DNA from: Ancylobacter dichloromethanicus
Lineage (GTDB): Bacteria > Pseudomonadota > Alphaproteobacteria > Rhizobiales > Xanthobacteraceae
Assembly (NCBI RefSeq): GCF_018390645.1
Contig: NZ_JAHBGC010000054.1
Coordinates: forward strand, 1-64,000
Reading direction: 5' to 3'
Length of the DNA: 64,000 nt
The position numbers and the translations under genes were made by a program. The notes below the pieces were generated by a model that made no database searches, had not been told where the DNA came from, and saw only the letters and a list, made by a program, of their open reading frames with translations. This document shows, piece by piece, positions 18,884-27,082 of the stretch. Positions within the stretch are counted from its first letter, which is position 1. Each line of letters begins with the position of its first letter.

Positions 18884-19127
18884 CGGCGTAGGTGGTTGCC
18901 AGCTGATAATGACGCCCGACGGAAAACCGGAGATAGGATCCCGCTTTTTTGGCAGGGAGCAAGCCGGCCTCGCCCCGCTTGGAACGTACTATTGATGAGA
19001 GACCGCGGTGGAAGCGACGGGTCGTGCATCTTTCGTACTGACCGGGGCCTTTGGCATCCGGGGTGACGGGGCTGAGGCAACGGAAGCTCACCGCCGGAAT
19101 GTCTGGACCGCTGGTCACGAGATACAT

Positions 19128-19151
19128 AAAAACCCGCCTTCCGGCGGGTTT
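19128..19151 (-). terminator. Intrinsic terminator in the leader of riboswitch 3
   Basis: On the minus strand AACCCGCC-GGAA-GGCGGGTTTTT forms an 8-bp GC-rich hairpin followed by a short U run, about 33 nt downstream of the aptamer. Nearly the same hairpin follows riboswitch 13. The position fits a transcription-attenuating expression platform. Confidence 0.7.
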
Positions 19152-19182
19152 GCAACAGAAGCTCCCACCGCGATCAGTCGCA

Positions 19183-19228
19183 GTAGGAGTCATCAGCCTT
19201 TCGGCATTTGATGGGAGACTCCATTCCC
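19183..19228 (-). promoter_or_regulatory. Fluoride riboswitch 3
   Basis: Minus-strand aptamer from GGGAATGGAGTCTCCC to GGCTGATGACTCCTAC. Promoter TTGATT (19258-19263), 16-nt spacer, TAACGT (19236-19241), placing the transcript start at the aptamer. Downstream come a GGTGGGAG anti-aptamer element and the terminator at 19128-19151. The target gene is unclear. Confidence 0.93.
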
Positions 19229-19311
19229 GTTGCGAACGTTAGCATGAAGAGGCGCTTAATCAAGCCGTTGCATAATGCATAAGCGACATGTCGAAACACG
19301 GCAGCCGGCAA

Positions 19312-19995
19312 TCAGTATTTATCAGCAGAAGCGTCGGCCGGCAGATAAGACGCAAATTCTTTCAGGACGTTCCGGTAGAGCTGCCGTTTGAAAGGCACGA
19401 TCAGATCAATTAGTTGATCGGCGGGCACCCATTTCCATTTAGAAAACTCGGGATGTTCAGTCGCAACATTTATCTCGGCATCTATTCCTCGAAATCGCAT
19501 GAGAAACCATTTCTGCTTCTGCCCGCGCCATGCGCCTTTCGGAAGGCGTTCTAGCAGTTCGGCCGGAAGCTCGTAGTGCAGCCATGCCTCCGTTGCGACA
19601 ACCACATCGACGTTGGACGTTCCGATCTCCTCACGTAGTTCGCGCAGCGCGGCGGTCCGGGGGCTTTCGCCGCTTTCGATCCCGCCCTGCGGCATTTGCC
19701 ACGCATCGACGGTTACGTCGATTCGTTGGCCGACAAAAACCTGGCCGTCATTGTTGACCAGCATAATGCCGACACCACGCCGGAGAAGGGGAGTTTCCAC
19801 CTCTGAAGGTCGATCCTTTGGCGGATTGTCATTGGTCGATCGGCGCTGATTTTTCATATCTGCCGAGGTGCGCTCCAGCATTTCGCGCAATTCTCGCTCG
19901 TCGATGCAGTCAGCCTGCATGATCAAACGGATCATCGGGTCGGCCATAAGATCGTGAAAATTTAGGCCCGTATCGTCTGAGTATTTGCCGCTCAT
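19312..19995 (-). CDS. rppH: RNA pyrophosphohydrolase, Nudix
   Basis: A 227-residue protein. The Nudix domain (about 73-220) contains the full box GGIESGESPRTAALRELREEIGT, and the fold resembles RppH/IalA, which removes pyrophosphate from 5' RNA ends or dinucleoside polyphosphates using Mg. An N-terminal extension of about 70 residues is longer than the roughly 160-residue norm and carries a polar helical region. The start at 19995 has GGCGGGA upstream, which can pair with the 3' strand of riboswitch 4. A Mg/phosphate enzyme is a plausible fluoride target. Confidence 0.88.
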   Translation of the reverse strand: MSGKYSDDTGLNFHDLMADPMIRLIMQADCIDERELREMLERTSADMKNQRRSTNDNPPKDRPSEVETPLLRRGVGIMLVNNDGQVFVGQRIDVTVDAWQMPQGGIESGESPRTAALRELREEIGTSNVDVVVATEAWLHYELPAELLERLPKGAWRGQKQKWFLMRFRGIDAEINVATEHPEFSKWKWVPADQLIDLIVPFKRQLYRNVLKEFASYLPADASADKY

Positions 19996-20046
19996 GGCTC
20001 TATCCCGCCCTCAGCGAGCTCCAAGAATGGCTCGCATTCACTCGAT

Positions 20047-20094
20047 GGCAGGAGTCATCAGCGCTTTCGGCGGTCAAAGGGGGAATCCATCCCC
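20047..20094 (-). promoter_or_regulatory. Fluoride riboswitch 4 (rppH)
   Basis: Minus-strand aptamer from GGGGATGGATTCCCCC through GACCGCC to GCTGATGACTCCTGCC. One mismatch falls in the usual GGAGU/ACUCC pairing. Promoter TTGCCC (20124-20129), 16 nt, TATCGT (20102-20107). TCCTGCC pairs with GGCGGGA just before the rppH start, so translational control by sequestering the ribosome site is likely. Confidence 0.92.
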
Positions 20095-20181
20095 GCTGAA
20101 CACGATAACGCAATTCGAGCCATGGGCAACAGGGGAAGTGGCGGTCGTGCCAAATATTTTGATCGGGCAATCCGCTTGAAT

Positions 20182-20197
20182 TGTTACCATGGTTACA
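20182..20197 (+). promoter_or_regulatory. Palindromic operator candidate before chrB-like gene
   Basis: TGTTACCATGGTTACA has a perfect ACCATGGT core and near-symmetrical arms. It overlaps the likely -10 region downstream of TTGATC (about 20159-20164). It could bind a repressor for the ChrB-like/CDF/PiT operon, which has no riboswitch. Confidence 0.35.
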
Positions 20198-20211
20198 TTA
20201 GTTTTCGGGTC

Positions 20212-20787
20212 ATGGTTTCACCGTCTTGGCTTCTCCTCAGTTATAAAGTCCCGCCCGAGCCCGCCGCCAAGCGGATCGCGTTGTGGCGGAAATTGAAGGG
20301 TATGGGCGCGGTTTATCTGCAGAACGGTGTCTGTTTGTTGCCCAAGACCGACGACCATCTGCGCCGCCTGAAAGTGCTGGAGAATGACGTCGACGAAATG
20401 GGCGGGGAATCGGTCCTGCTGGAAACCGTCGGGCTTGATCGCGGTCAAGAGGACAAAGTCATCAGTCGATTTACGGCTGATCGAGACGAGGCTTACCGCG
20501 AGTTTATCGCCAAATGTGCGGATTTCGAAGCGGAGATCGACAAGGAAACCAAGGCGGAGCATTTCACCTATGCCGAGCTCGAGGAAAATGACGAAGACCT
20601 CGAGAAGCTGAAGGGCTGGCTCGCCAAAATCCGCAAGCTCGACTTCTATGAAGCTCCCGTTTCCTCCGAGGCCGATGCGCGGCTGCAGCATTGCGCATCT
20701 TTGCTCGAGACATACGCCAAGCGCGTGTTCGACGCCCACGAGGAGAACCGAACCCACACTCCACGCGACCCTAAGGGCGGCTCATGA
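20212..20787 (+). CDS. ChrB N-terminal domain-like protein
   Basis: A 191-residue protein whose first about 80 residues (PSWLLLSYKVPPEPAAKRIALW, GAVYLQNGVCLLP) match the N-terminal domain of ChrB chromate-sensing regulators. The remainder is a charged helical region. ChrB usually sits with a transporter; here a CDF exporter follows with a 4-nt overlap, so this is probably a metal-responsive regulator or chaperone for that transporter. I chose the ATG at 20212 because it starts the recognisable domain. Confidence 0.75.
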   Translation: MVSPSWLLLSYKVPPEPAAKRIALWRKLKGMGAVYLQNGVCLLPKTDDHLRRLKVLENDVDEMGGESVLLETVGLDRGQEDKVISRFTADRDEAYREFIAKCADFEAEIDKETKAEHFTYAELEENDEDLEKLKGWLAKIRKLDFYEAPVSSEADARLQHCASLLETYAKRVFDAHEENRTHTPRDPKGGS

Positions 20788-21377
20788 GCCGCGACGAAAG
20801 CCTGCGACGGGCCACTGCGATCGTTGCCGCATTGAATCTTGCGTATTTCGGCGTGGAATTCGCCGTCGCCCTCGCGATCGGCGCCGTCTCGCTTCTCGCT
20901 GACAGCGCCGACTTTCTCGAAGATGCAGCGGTCAATATCCTTATCTTGGCAGCGCTTGGATGGAGCGCCGGACGCCGAGCCAAAATCGGCATGCTTCTAT
21001 CTGGAATCCTCCTCGCGCCTGGGATCGCCTTTGCCTGGACGCTGTGGGAAAAGTTCAATGCGCCTGCCGCTCCGGCCGCCATATCGCTGAGCCTGACAGG
21101 CGCTGGTGCGCTGGTGGTCAACTTGCTTTGCGCGATCCTGCTGGCGCGATTCCGTAGCGACGCCGGGAGCCTGACGCGCGCTGCTTTTCTCTCCGCCCGG
21201 AACGACGCCCTCGCCAATATCGCGATCGTTGCCGCGGGTGTCGTGACGCTGCGATATCCCTCGGTTTGGCCAGACGTCATCGTCGGCTTCGGGATCGCTT
21301 TTATGAATCTCAACGCAGCACGGGTGGTCTTGGCGACCGCACGCGCAGAGCATCGCTTGGGCGTGGCGCAGTCCTGA
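20784..21377 (+). CDS. Cation diffusion facilitator family transporter
   Basis: A 197-residue integral membrane protein with about six helices. The helix-2 motif LLADSADFLEDA resembles the metal-binding H/D-x3-D site of CDF proteins, and a second Asp/Asn site appears in FLSARNDALANIAI. CDF proteins export divalent metals by proton antiport. The cytoplasmic C-terminal domain is absent, so it is a short form. It is translationally coupled to the ChrB-like gene. Confidence 0.8.
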   Translation: MSRDESLRRATAIVAALNLAYFGVEFAVALAIGAVSLLADSADFLEDAAVNILILAALGWSAGRRAKIGMLLSGILLAPGIAFAWTLWEKFNAPAAPAAISLSLTGAGALVVNLLCAILLARFRSDAGSLTRAAFLSARNDALANIAIVAAGVVTLRYPSVWPDVIVGFGIAFMNLNAARVVLATARAEHRLGVAQS

Positions 21378-21414
21378 GCAGTGAACACGTAGTCTCATTA
21401 TTGGATTAAGTTGG

Positions 21415-22386
21415 ATGGACCAGTTTCTTACAGCCGGCATGTTAATTTCGGGCTTGTTTTTCGGATGGACCATCGGCTCGCACTATACCGGGGCAACCAT
21501 GGGCATGGCCTATGGCACTGGTCTGATCAAGAGCCGAACGGTGGCGACGATCCTGATCGCTGTCTTCGTGCTGATTGGCGCCACCTTCGACAGTTCCCAT
21601 GTCGTTTCGACCGTCGGAACAGGGATCATTCGAGCGCAGGATCTGACGCCGCTCGGCGCGATGGTGATGATGTTGACGGCCGCGCTGGTGACGGCCGCCA
21701 ACACCTGGATGAAATGGCCTGTCTCGACGTCCCAACTCGCGTGCTTCTCGGTCGTTGGCGCGGCGCTCGCCATGGGCGTCCCTATCTTCTGGGGCACAAC
21801 CGTCGTGTTGCTCTTTGTCACGTGGATAGGCACGCCGATAGCGAGTGGCTTACTCGGCTTCGCCTTCACGCGCATTGCAGACGGCGTCAGCCAAAATTAT
21901 GGGGAACGTGCCGAAAGAGGGCTTCGCTGGCTCCTGCTGGCAGCCTCTTGTTATGCGGCTTATACGCTTGGGGCCAACAACACCGGCAATGCCGTGGGCG
22001 TGTTTTATGGCTTGCACAAGATGAGCCAAATGCAGGCGGGCTTCGTGGGCGGTATTGTCATGGCGATCGGTGCCTTGACGTGGGGTCGGCCGATCCTTGA
22101 CAAGGTCGGAAAAGGTCTCGTGGACCTCGACACCAATATGGGCGTCGGTGCAAAACTTGCGCAAAGCATCACGGCTCACACGGCTGCATGGTGCGGCTAT
22201 CCCACCTCGATGAACCAGGCGCTGCTCGGCGGCATGGCGGGCGCGACCGGCGCGCGGGGGCGTGAGCCAATCAGCTGGAAGGCCGTCAAAGAGATCGCTT
22301 TTTCTTGGTTTTTCACGCCGCTTCTGGCCGGCGTCGTGTCATTCTTGCTTTACACGGCGCTGTCGTGGGTTCTCCAGGTGCGCTGA
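21415..22386 (+). CDS. PiT-family inorganic phosphate transporter
   Basis: A 323-residue membrane protein with about ten helices and the duplicated PiT fold. The signature appears as YTLGANNTGNAVGVFYG (about 184-200), with a degenerate N-terminal copy SHYTGATMGMAYGTG (about 22-36). PiT proteins import metal-phosphate complexes by H+ or Na+ symport. It follows the CDF gene by 37 nt. No riboswitch precedes this operon. A link to phosphate or magnesium supply under fluoride stress is only inferred. Confidence 0.85.
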   Translation: MDQFLTAGMLISGLFFGWTIGSHYTGATMGMAYGTGLIKSRTVATILIAVFVLIGATFDSSHVVSTVGTGIIRAQDLTPLGAMVMMLTAALVTAANTWMKWPVSTSQLACFSVVGAALAMGVPIFWGTTVVLLFVTWIGTPIASGLLGFAFTRIADGVSQNYGERAERGLRWLLLAASCYAAYTLGANNTGNAVGVFYGLHKMSQMQAGFVGGIVMAIGALTWGRPILDKVGKGLVDLDTNMGVGAKLAQSITAHTAAWCGYPTSMNQALLGGMAGATGARGREPISWKAVKEIAFSWFFTPLLAGVVSFLLYTALSWVLQVR

Positions 22387-22729
22387 TGTCGCATTCGGGC
22401 TGCCCGATAGCGGATGGTATCCCTCACCATGATCACCCTTTAGCCTGGATCGCGACCGGAGCGATTATCCCGGTCGAATTTGCGAGCAATTGCGCAGTTC
22501 GACGGTTCTTTGGAGATCGTCGCCTGTATCGGTTCGCTCTACGCCTCTGATCGTTCTGATCTGGCTTGCCGCGGGCAGACAAACAATGAGGGCGTCGCGC
22601 ATCTCTGTCGTCCGACGCGATCCCCGCGCATCGCACATTCTGAAAAATGGCCTCCCCTGCGGGGTTGAAGCACCCTTCAAACTGGCGCTGGTTCCAGCAA
22701 TCCGCCGCCCAAACTCCGCAAACTTTCGA
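22387..22729. other. No gene seen
   Basis: About 340 nt after the PiT gene. Open frames exist on both strands, but none has natural composition, a ribosome site or recognisable motifs. It may be decayed sequence. Confidence 0.4.
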
Positions 22730-22758
22730 TTGACGGCGTCCTCGGACAAATAGATATT
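22730..22758 (+). promoter_or_regulatory. Promoter of riboswitch 5
   Basis: TTGACG (22730-22735), 17-nt spacer, GATATT (22753-22758), 8 nt before the first G of the aptamer. Confidence 0.7.
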
Positions 22759-22766
22759 TGCAGCTT

Positions 22767-22816
22767 GGGGATGGAGCTCCCCTGAACCGAACCGCCTTAT
22801 GGCTGATGGCTCCTAC
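22767..22816 (+). promoter_or_regulatory. Fluoride riboswitch 5 (DUF190-like gene)
   Basis: Aptamer from GGGGATGGAGCTCCCC to GGCTGATGGCTCCTAC. Relative to the common form, the GGAGU/ACUCC pair has changed to GGAGC/GCUCC, a compensatory change also seen in riboswitch 12. This supports the structure. Target: the ORF at 22870. Confidence 0.95.
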
Positions 22817-22869
22817 TCTGGTCAACGCGGTCGGGACCCTGCGTCCTCGCCGCAAAACCGGGTTGGGCG

Positions 22870-23253
22870 GTGCAGGTGAGCATAGAGCAAGATCCTCGGT
22901 TTCCATCAAGCACACGATCTCAAGTTAAGATCGCTCACCGCCGTTCTGTCTCGCTGAAGATCGTGGTCCTTCCCGAGGCGCGGTATGGTCATCATTCCGC
23001 AAGCGCGGCCATTCTGCAGGCAGCTCATGATCTGCATCTGTCGCAACCGATCGTGACCGGCGTGACCCGTGGCTATCGCCGGCTTATCGCGCGGTTTCTG
23101 GGCATTGAGGACGCCACGCCGGTGACCGTGGAAGTGATCGATTCCCGAGACAAACTCGAGGCCCTCGCAAGGAAGGTCCGCTGCATGTTGCCCGCCGCAA
23201 TGATCAGCTGGGAAGCCATTGAGCAATGGGTTCCCCTGGAGGTGATAGAATGA
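22870..23253 (+). CDS. Divergent DUF190/PII-like protein
   Basis: A 127-residue protein, GTG start, 53 nt after riboswitch 5. The second half (TPVTVEVIDSRDKLEALARKV, then MISWEAIEQW) matches the layout of the second repeat of DUF190 PII-like proteins (PVVIEIVD..EKI). The first half (LKIVVLPEARYGHHSASAAIL) replaces the usual RIF..GE segment. DUF190 proteins often neighbour crcB and may be small-molecule sensors. Three other DUF190 domains occur in this island; this is the most divergent. Confidence 0.65.
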   Translation: MQVSIEQDPRFPSSTRSQVKIAHRRSVSLKIVVLPEARYGHHSASAAILQAAHDLHLSQPIVTGVTRGYRRLIARFLGIEDATPVTVEVIDSRDKLEALARKVRCMLPAAMISWEAIEQWVPLEVIE

Positions 23254-23368
23254 GGCGGCCGCGGTCTTCTCGGCAGATTCAAATCGCCGATAAATACCGC
23301 CGCTCACCGACAATCCCATATCTCGGGTGATGGCGCGCTAAGCGCTGAAGCAGAAGGTTAGAATGGAA

Positions 23369-23385
23369 GTGTTGCCGGGCAACAC
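23369..23385. terminator. Hairpin between convergent genes
   Basis: GTGTTGCC-G-GGCAACAC is an 8-bp perfect hairpin with a very short loop and no clear U run. It lies between the DUF190-like gene (+) and the CLC gene (-), so it may act as a shared transcript 3' end. Weak evidence. Confidence 0.3.
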
Positions 23386-23407
23386 CTCCATGTATCGAAG
23401 CCCGGCG

Positions 23408-25255
23408 TCACCCGATGCGGCGTTCTTCCTTTTTGAGCAGCGGCTCTCCGAGAGTCGTCTCCTCGACGAGAGAGTCTCCTTCCTGGTCAATGCTCCAGTG
23501 TTCTAGATGCTTGAAGATGATGACCTTGTCGTGAAGCAATGCTCCATGCCGGCGCACAAAGCTCTCAAGATCCGGCCGATGGCCAATGATTTCTACACAC
23601 ATGGTCAGTTCCGGATTTGCTATCTCGCTGGAATGGTCCTGAACGCGACCATGGTTGCTATAGCCATAATGCGTGTGATGGGCGACAGCATTCATCAGGC
23701 CGTCCTTTTTGGCTTCCAAAACCAGTTCTCGGTAGAGCGGGCGGGAGCTCCACAAGGCGCGAACGCCCTTGTTCGGCATCCGATCACGCGGCTTCAAGTA
23801 AATCCGCACCATGCCGACATCGCTCGCAGTCAAATTATGCGTAGGCTTCATTTCATAGACCTTGTTAGAGAGAGAGGAAGACTCGCCTGCCAGTCGCTTG
23901 CGCGCGCGGCTTTCGAGATGGTTGACGACCGGCCCCGGCCGGCCGATCGCGCGGACGTCGCGCAGTGCGACGTCCGGAGGGATGAAATCGAAGTTCGTTT
24001 TCGGGACGCCGAGTCGTTGCGACAGGTAGATCCCGGAATGTCCACTGAAGGCGTAAGCAATGAAACACGCCGTCGCGATGTAGACCGTGTTGTCGGCGCC
24101 AAATAGCTCGATGCCCATGATTGTACAGGCGAGCGGCGTATTCGACGCGCCGGCGAACACCGCCACGAAGCCGAGACCCGCCATGAGATCAACAGGAGCC
24201 CCGAGCAGGTGCGCAAGGGCGTTGCCGAGCGCTGCACCGATGAAGAAAAGGGGGGTGACTTCTCCGCCCTTGAAACCTGCGCTTAGCGTGACGACCGTAA
24301 ACACGAATTTCCACAGCCAACTCCACAGATCCGTACGTGTGGGATCGAAAAAGCCCGCAATGGTTGGATCAGCGGGGTTCGCCGACCACACGCCAAGGCC
24401 GAGATAGACGCGCGTGCCGAGGACATAAACAAGGGCAATAACAAGCAGGCCTCCGACGACCGGCCGCAGGGGAGCGAAGGATACGAGCCTTTTCAGGATC
24501 GACTGGGCACCATGGGAGGCTTCGGCGAAGAGTTGGCTGATCAACCCGAACGCGATCGCCGCTAAAGCAACCTTGGCGAACAGTACGATATCCAAATGGA
24601 AGTTGGGCAGGCCAGCGCCGAACCCGAGACTGTAGTGGGTATGTTGAATGCCCCACAGCTGACAAATCCAGTCGCCGGTCACGGCGGCGATCAAACAGGG
24701 GATTAAGGCCTCATATTGAATGCGACCGACGGTCAACACTTCCAACGCGAACACAGCGCCGGCAATTGGCGTACCGAACACGGCTCCGAAGCCGGCTGCG
24801 ATACCCGCCATCAACATCAGACGAACCTCATCCGTATCGAGGCGAAGAGCCTTTCCAAATGCGCTTGCCAAACTCCCGCCGAGCTGGACCGCCGTGCCTT
24901 CGCGTCCTGCCGAGCCGCCAAATAGATGCGTGACGATAGTTGACAGGAAGATGAGGGGCGCCATCCGCAGCGGCACGCCTGCGCCAGGCTCGTGGATTTG
25001 CTCCACGATGAGATTATTGCCGCCTTCGGTGGAGCGTCCGACCCAATGGTAGAGGAGACCGACAGCAAGGCCCGCGAAGGGGAGCCCGAAGAGCAGCCAA
25101 GGGTAATCGAAGCGAGCCTTCGTGGCGGCGTCGAGGGCCCAAAGGAACAAGGCGCAAATCGTCCCGACGACCGACGCCATCGGGACGACGAAGATCAGCC
25201 ACCTAGCCAGGACGGAAAATTGAGACAGACGGCTCGACAACGTGCTGAACAACAT
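23408..25255 (-). CDS. CLC-F type fluoride/proton antiporter fused to DUF190 domain
   Basis: A 615-residue protein. Residues about 15-425 are a CLC antiporter with [16 protein letters not shown] (gating Glu E119), [15 protein letters not shown] and [15 protein letters not shown]. The GREGTAVQ variant and the riboswitch context fit the fluoride-selective CLC-F clade, which expels F- using protons. Residues about 480-590 form a DUF190 PII-like domain ([48 protein letters not shown]), a cytoplasmic tail I do not recall in standard CLC-F proteins. The gene follows riboswitch 6. Confidence 0.9.
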   Translation of the reverse strand: MLFSTLSSRLSQFSVLARWLIFVVPMASVVGTICALFLWALDAATKARFDYPWLLFGLPFAGLAVGLLYHWVGRSTEGGNNLIVEQIHEPGAGVPLRMAPLIFLSTIVTHLFGGSAGREGTAVQLGGSLASAFGKALRLDTDEVRLMLMAGIAAGFGAVFGTPIAGAVFALEVLTVGRIQYEALIPCLIAAVTGDWICQLWGIQHTHYSLGFGAGLPNFHLDIVLFAKVALAAIAFGLISQLFAEASHGAQSILKRLVSFAPLRPVVGGLLVIALVYVLGTRVYLGLGVWSANPADPTIAGFFDPTRTDLWSWLWKFVFTVVTLSAGFKGGEVTPLFFIGAALGNALAHLLGAPVDLMAGLGFVAVFAGASNTPLACTIMGIELFGADNTVYIATACFIAYAFSGHSGIYLSQRLGVPKTNFDFIPPDVALRDVRAIGRPGPVVNHLESRARKRLAGESSSLSNKVYEMKPTHNLTASDVGMVRIYLKPRDRMPNKGVRALWSSRPLYRELVLEAKKDGLMNAVAHHTHYGYSNHGRVQDHSSEIANPELTMCVEIIGHRPDLESFVRRHGALLHDKVIIFKHLEHWSIDQEGDSLVEETTLGEPLLKKEERRIG

Positions 25256-25351
25256 TCAGGGCTCCGAATACAGGCGGAGCTCTCAATCTGTCAGCAATCC
25301 CGAATGAGATAGCAGCAGGTACGACTCCTCACCTGCAAAAAACTGCAGCGA

Positions 25352-25415
25352 GTAGGAGTCATCAGCCTCTCAAAGAAGCGGTTCGACCCGGGAGGGTCTG
25401 GCAGATTCCATTGCC
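25352..25415 (-). promoter_or_regulatory. Fluoride riboswitch 6 (CLC-F)
   Basis: Minus-strand aptamer from GGCAATGGAATCTGCC through GAACCGC to GGCTGATGACTCCTAC. It has a longer variable hairpin (CCCTCCCGGGTC region) than the other copies and one mismatch in the GGAGU/ACUCC helix. Downstream, CTCCT can pair with AGGAG around a CTGC-TTTTTT-GCAG hairpin. Confidence 0.88.
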
Positions 25416-25423
25416 GGGAGCGC

Positions 25424-25452
25424 ACTTACCGCAGCGCAACAAGTGCTGTCAA
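25424..25452 (-). promoter_or_regulatory. Promoter of riboswitch 6
   Basis: TTGACA (25447-25452), exactly 17 nt, GTAAGT (25424-25429), then 8 nt to the aptamer start. Confidence 0.75.
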
Positions 25453-25594
25453 TGCCACCGAACGACCAAAATTCAGACACCGTCGCCCAATCTCCGCGCA
25501 GGTCAACAGCGGTCGCGGCTACGCGTTTTTGCCGATCATGTCGGATGCCTCACTCGGGGAGGAGGCGGCTGGCCCGTTCGGAGATGTTTGCTCG

Positions 25595-27082
25595 CTAAGC
25601 GCCAAAGATCCGCTCGTAAAGGTCGGCTCCAAAGCTACTCGGCAATGGCTTCGCCTCACGCAGCTGAAAGCTCCGCGCACCTCCCTCGCCGCGATCGGCT
25701 CGAAGGAATACCGTCCGATCGTCGTCAAGAAACGACCGCGAAAACTCGTACATGTGGGAGACGAAGAACACCGTGACATTGTTTTCGAGCAGCGCTGACG
25801 TGATTTGCCGCGCGATTTCCGCACCCTCTCGCTCATGAGTGGCCGCGAACGACTCGTTGAACAGGACCAACGCAGAGCGATGTATTTTCTCCGCAATCTC
25901 ATTCATACGCACGAGCTCTTCATCGAACTTGCCGCTGCGCATGTTGCGATCCTCTTCCCGCTTGTAATGCGAGAACAGGCCGGAATGGAGTGAAGCCGAA
26001 AGCTCGTCCGCCGTGACGAACAAGCCGCATTGCAACATCAATTGGGCGAGCCCAACACTGCGCAGGAATGTTGACTTGCCGCCGCGGTTGGCTCCGGTGA
26101 TAACGATCAGCGGCTTGCCGTCGGCGTTCACATCGTTTCCCACCACCGGGCGGCCCATGGTCAGCGCCAGGGAAACGTCGCGCAGGTTTCGACAACGAAA
26201 GCGGGCTTGAGCCTCGATCGGCTCCGGAAAGGAAAGCGGTTCGCCGATCTGATCGAGGCGGTCCTTGAGATTGAGACACGCGAGATAGAATGCGAGTTCC
26301 GCGCGCAACGTCTTGATGAAGCTTAAGACATGCTCGGCCGATTGGTAGATCGCGTCGGAGATCAGGCTGAGACCGCGGCCCTGCAATTCGCCGAAGGCTT
26401 GGGCGCCTGCCTCATCGCGGGGGTGAAGCTGATATGTAAAGCTCGGCGCGCCTGGCGTGAGAATACAGCGTATCCAGCTGAGATCGCGCGGCTGCGGCTT
26501 CCGCAGCATCGTGCCGAACGCCTTGCCGCCATCTCCCACCTGCGCACTCAAGAGAAGTCCGTGTCGGAACGTGAGATTGTTGAGGTCGGCGCGAGCTGCC
26601 TCCAGGTAGGTATCGTCCAGGTCCTCCTCGAGTGTGGCAAAGAACTGCCGAAACCCTGCTGACTTGAATCGATCGGCATTGAAAATGCAGGTATCGCGCA
26701 GCCGGCCGAGCACGTCGAGGCAACTCTGCAGCGTGCGAACGCCGCTGCCGACCATCGAGGAGGCGTCCCGCCCATAGAGACTGAAATTCCAGCTGTGATC
26801 TCGGCTGAACGGCTCGATTGCAAGCGCATAGAATTGCCGGACGATAGCCGCGTTTGCAATACAATCCTTGAGAACCTCTTGCCGATAGCGGACAGTTGCG
26901 ATGTCGTTGGACCACGCGTGCGCACAAGCTGCAGCCATGATGTCATAAAGATAGCGGTCTCCACCAGCGGCGGCGGTCAGCAGCACATTGAGCTCAAGAT
27001 CCTGTGCGTAGGGGATTGGCGCCTTTGGCGACGGCGGCTCTGCGTCGAAATCACGATCCGGATGCATCAAGAAGGTCTTCAT
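25595..27082 (-). CDS. MutS-like ATPase A
   Basis: A 495-residue protein with only the lever/clamp-like and ATPase parts of MutS; the mismatch-recognition domain I is absent. Walker A is GANRGGKST (about 329-337) and the Walker B region reads ALVLFNESFAAT, with Asn replacing the usual Asp before Glu. Such MutS-like ABC ATPases are of unknown function; some, as I recall, have been noted with fluoride riboswitches. It is the last gene of a three-gene operon (dynamin, MutS-like B, this one), overlapping the previous stop by 4 nt. It probably does not do mismatch repair. Confidence 0.85.
   Translation of the reverse strand: MKTFLMHPDRDFDAEPPSPKAPIPYAQDLELNVLLTAAAGGDRYLYDIMAAACAHAWSNDIATVRYRQEVLKDCIANAAIVRQFYALAIEPFSRDHSWNFSLYGRDASSMVGSGVRTLQSCLDVLGRLRDTCIFNADRFKSAGFRQFFATLEEDLDDTYLEAARADLNNLTFRHGLLLSAQVGDGGKAFGTMLRKPQPRDLSWIRCILTPGAPSFTYQLHPRDEAGAQAFGELQGRGLSLISDAIYQSAEHVLSFIKTLRAELAFYLACLNLKDRLDQIGEPLSFPEPIEAQARFRCRNLRDVSLALTMGRPVVGNDVNADGKPLIVITGANRGGKSTFLRSVGLAQLMLQCGLFVTADELSASLHSGLFSHYKREEDRNMRSGKFDEELVRMNEIAEKIHRSALVLFNESFAATHEREGAEIARQITSALLENNVTVFFVSHMYEFSRSFLDDDRTVFLRADRGEGGARSFQLREAKPLPSSFGADLYERIFGA

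Noticed and set aside
18876-19193. A 105-codon minus frame running from riboswitch 3 through its terminator
   Set aside because: Unnatural composition after the terminator. The overlapping frame with two hydrophobic helices is more convincing.
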